DNA of 64,000 nt from Ectocarpus siliculosus (Eukaryota > Sar > Phaeophyceae > Ectocarpales > Ectocarpaceae): positions 348,564-412,563 of the forward strand of contig FN649731.1 in assembly GCA_000310025.1 (NCBI GenBank). The letters are read 5' to 3'. The notes under the pieces were generated by a model. The model made no database searches and had not been told where the DNA came from. It saw only the letters and a list, made by a program, of their open reading frames with translations. This document shows, in pieces, positions 62,001 to 64,000 of this stretch. Position 1 is the stretch's first letter. Every line of letters begins with the position of its first letter. Position numbers and translations under genes: made by a program.

Positions 62001-63379
62001 TGGGCGGAATCGAGAAACCCTCCGGGGTCATCTCTCAGCCAGTGACCGACTGTGGGCGAAAAACGTGGACGCACGCCACCACAGCAAATTATGTTTCCTA
62101 CAAGGTTTTGGGCGCTGCGCGCCCCCGCTTTCTTTGAAGCGATTCCAAGGCAAGGTTTTCTCTGAAAGTGGGTGTAGAATGTTGTTAAAATGAAGGTAGG
62201 CACCGATGGCAGTTAAAGTTTCCGTGAAGGTGGAGTTCCCATGATGGAGGTTCGTGTGTGATTTAAGGAGATGTAAAGGTCCATTATTTGTTTCCCATCG
62301 CCGTGCCCAGTACCCCTCCATTATCTGATACACATTCAGACCTCAGAACTGCAAAAAATTGACAAAATTGTCGGCTGAACTGCGAATGAAGAAAGGATGC
62401 TCGGGCGGGGGAGTCGTCGAAGAGATGGCGGCGAGACATGGAGTCGAAGACTACAGAAGGAATGCGAAGTAACAGAAGGAGTGCGAATAGCCGGAGTAGT
62501 TACAGAGGAGTGGGAGGAGTGGGCCGGGGTAGCCATCGAGAGCGGAGGTAGAAAGGAGTGTATTTTCGTATTCTTCGGACCTTTAGAAGGGATTATCGGA
62601 ACCGGAGCACACAACACCGTTGCCGGAATCGGAACAAACAACGGACCATTCCGACGCGAGAGCGGTGAAGAGAGAAAAGCAAAAAATTAAAGACAACGTG
62701 GATACACAGACACACACACACACCGAGAGGAGAGAGAGAGAGTAAGACACACACACACCGAGAGGAGAGAGAGAGAATACGGTACCAAGGTGATAGGAGG
62801 TGAGTGCATACCGTGTGAAGGTGTTAGAAGAAAGAAAGAAAATGTACAGCAGTAGCACACGGAATCGGAACAAACAGCAGACCATTCCGACGCGAGAGCG
62901 GTCAAGAGAGAAGGCGAAAATGAAAAGAGGATGTGGATAGACAGACCGTCAGAGACATAGAGAGACGGAGGAACGGAGGAGAAGGAGGCACACACAGAGA
63001 GGGCCGTACTTCGAGTGGAATGCGTGGTATGATGGTACAGAGCGGGGTGACAGCAGCAGGCAAGAGAGATAAAAGCGGAAGATAAAAGTGGAAAGTCCAC
63101 CAAAGTGCCTCCGTTCCAGAGGAAATTCTGCTCTGTGAGAGTCCGAGAAGACCGGAATAGGGCGCTCACAGAAGCCGAAAGAAGCGAAATGAAGCGTTCT
63201 CAGAGAAAACTTAAATTGTAAGAAGACTATACAGCAGTAGTTGCTCTCACCAGCTTTTGGTTGGCGACTGGCACCGCTGTTAGCTCTTCCAGCTTGTTCT
63301 TGAGGTTCTCGACGGCCGTCGCGTGATCAACGCCTGTCACGGTGAGCGGCTCCCCGCGGAACGAGACCTGAAGCTCCAT
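56064..63379 (-). CDS. Ubl-WLM-UBA-PUB metalloprotease (Wss1-related), complete
   Basis: Nine exons (minus): 63379-63251, 61775-61468, 60978-60825, 60425-60327, 59942-59853, 59365-59177, 58583-57573, 57112-57017, 56225-56064; 2238 nt, 745 aa, all phases agree. N-terminal ubiquitin-like domain (MELQVSFRGEPLTV to KLMLVGS). The WLM domain follows: RFERIETLPGLP, LGLNQNHGMKIFLRLRTDDL and the zinc site HELAHNDISDH (His240, Glu241, His244, His250). Then an Ala/Ser/Glu-rich linker, a UBA domain (LDELLAMGFPREAAVEAL, about 560-597) and a PUB domain (CLDVLAAVLRNIMEHPEEAK, KFRKVRRSNGKFK, GGVDLLLAAGFEE) to the C-terminus. WLM proteases related to yeast Wss1 and SPRTN cut proteins crosslinked to DNA; PUB domains bind p97/Cdc48 and UBA binds ubiquitin. 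Activity here is inferred. Confidence 0.9.
62621..62948. repeat. Repeated 90-bp block with CA/GA-rich spacers
   Basis: GGAATCGGAACAAACA, GACCATTCCGACGCGAGAGC and a GAAGAGAGAA(A/G) tail occur at about 62621-62712 and again at about 62861-62948. Between them ACACACACACCGAGAGGAG is repeated twice. In the first intron of the WLM protease gene. Confidence 0.8.
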
Positions 63380-64000
63380 CGCTTCCCCGCAAACAAGGCC
63401 ACACTAGTTGCTGCTGAAACAACAGCAGGTATTGTGCAGCGAGACAGACAGGGAGATGCGCTGAGCGCGCAGCAGCAGTTGATCAATCACACTCAAATTG
63501 CCACCACGGCATAGGAAGGAGGTTAAAGGGGTTTCACCCTGTCAGTGATTCCGGCAATGTTCACTCAGCAAGTGAGAATGTATGATTCGTTGACTCAATC
63601 GCTGAGGCTCTGCTCTGCAGAGTTCGTCGCATTGCATCCATCATCCTCACAGTCCCGCGAGCTCAGAGTGGAACCCACCTCTCGGGCTCTCACAGACGCC
63701 TGATGATCGCAGAAACCAGGAAACAATGCACCCCAGGTACGGCTGTTGTTGACTGTATACACCGTGCCGAGAGAGAACAAGTCTGGCGCTGTGAGGCGGG
63801 CGTGCTTGGCGTGTGTAAGAGCAGGTTCGAGAAAAATGCGGGGCAATGGGACAAAGGGAGATTCATTGGGAGATTTCGGAGATTCGGGGGGGGTACCTGG
63901 AAAGGAACGGCGTCGGAGACGGGACACGAGACACATCGTCAGCAGCGCGAAGGGACGTCTCTGATGTCGCTCGCTGTGCAGAAAAGCCGAATCGACGGCG
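63380..64000. other. Upstream of the WLM protease gene
   Basis: Should carry its 5' UTR and promoter. A minus-strand frame at 63936-63595 (113 codons) includes a plausible short exon bounded by ATCATCAG and GAG/GTGGG near 63665-63705, but nothing ties it to a protein family. It could be an untranslated first exon or part of the next gene. Confidence 0.35.

Noticed and set aside
1-64000. CRISPR arrays, bacterial operons or prophage
   Set aside because: The window is plainly eukaryotic, with spliced genes throughout. Tandem repeats here lack the regular repeat-spacer pattern.

Overview
The window looks like nuclear DNA of a brown alga, most like Ectocarpus. This is an inference from gene style, not a database match. 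The genes have many short exons split by introns of about 0.2-3.8 kb, with strong GTRAG donors. Ala, Gly and Gln homopolymers are common in the proteins, trinucleotide microsatellites are frequent, and the intergenic DNA is full of small transposon relics. A 100-N scaffold gap lies at 15574-15673. Exon joins were worked out by hand from splice sites and reading phase, and the phases agree across every gene given as complete.

Layout: (1) 779-6382, minus: five exons of a bZIP transcription factor, cut before the leucine zipper is complete. (2) 9420-18334, minus: a nine-exon, 1049-aa secretory protein with a glycosyltransferase-like N-terminal region, two tandem copies of a seven-cysteine exon, a 14-aa coding minisatellite and a second conserved C-terminal region. 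(3) 20945-29942, minus: a TtcA-like PP-loop tRNA thiolase (5' exon not found). Its 3.8-kb intron holds a 1.8-kb long-TIR element with a SINE nested in one arm. (4) 30421-38691, minus: a complete 12-exon class V aminotransferase (cysteine-desulfurase-like) of 1036 aa. (5) 41470-44211, minus: a multi-pass membrane protein, 5' incomplete. (6) 50712-54855, plus: a three-exon, 1219-aa TRP-like cation channel. (7) 56064-63379, minus: a complete nine-exon Ubl-WLM-UBA-PUB metalloprotease of 745 aa.

The genes are not an operon and share no obvious pathway. The nearest functional pair is the TtcA-like thiolase and the cysteine-desulfurase-like enzyme, head to tail on the same strand; sulfur relay from a desulfurase to a tRNA thiolase is known biochemistry, but a link here is only a suggestion. 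Between and within genes lie several mobile-element families: a poly-A-tailed tRNA-derived SINE, a G-headed tRNA-like repeat (about six copies), a long-TIR element with 9-bp target duplications, two TIR elements with related ends, and several hairpin (foldback) repeats.
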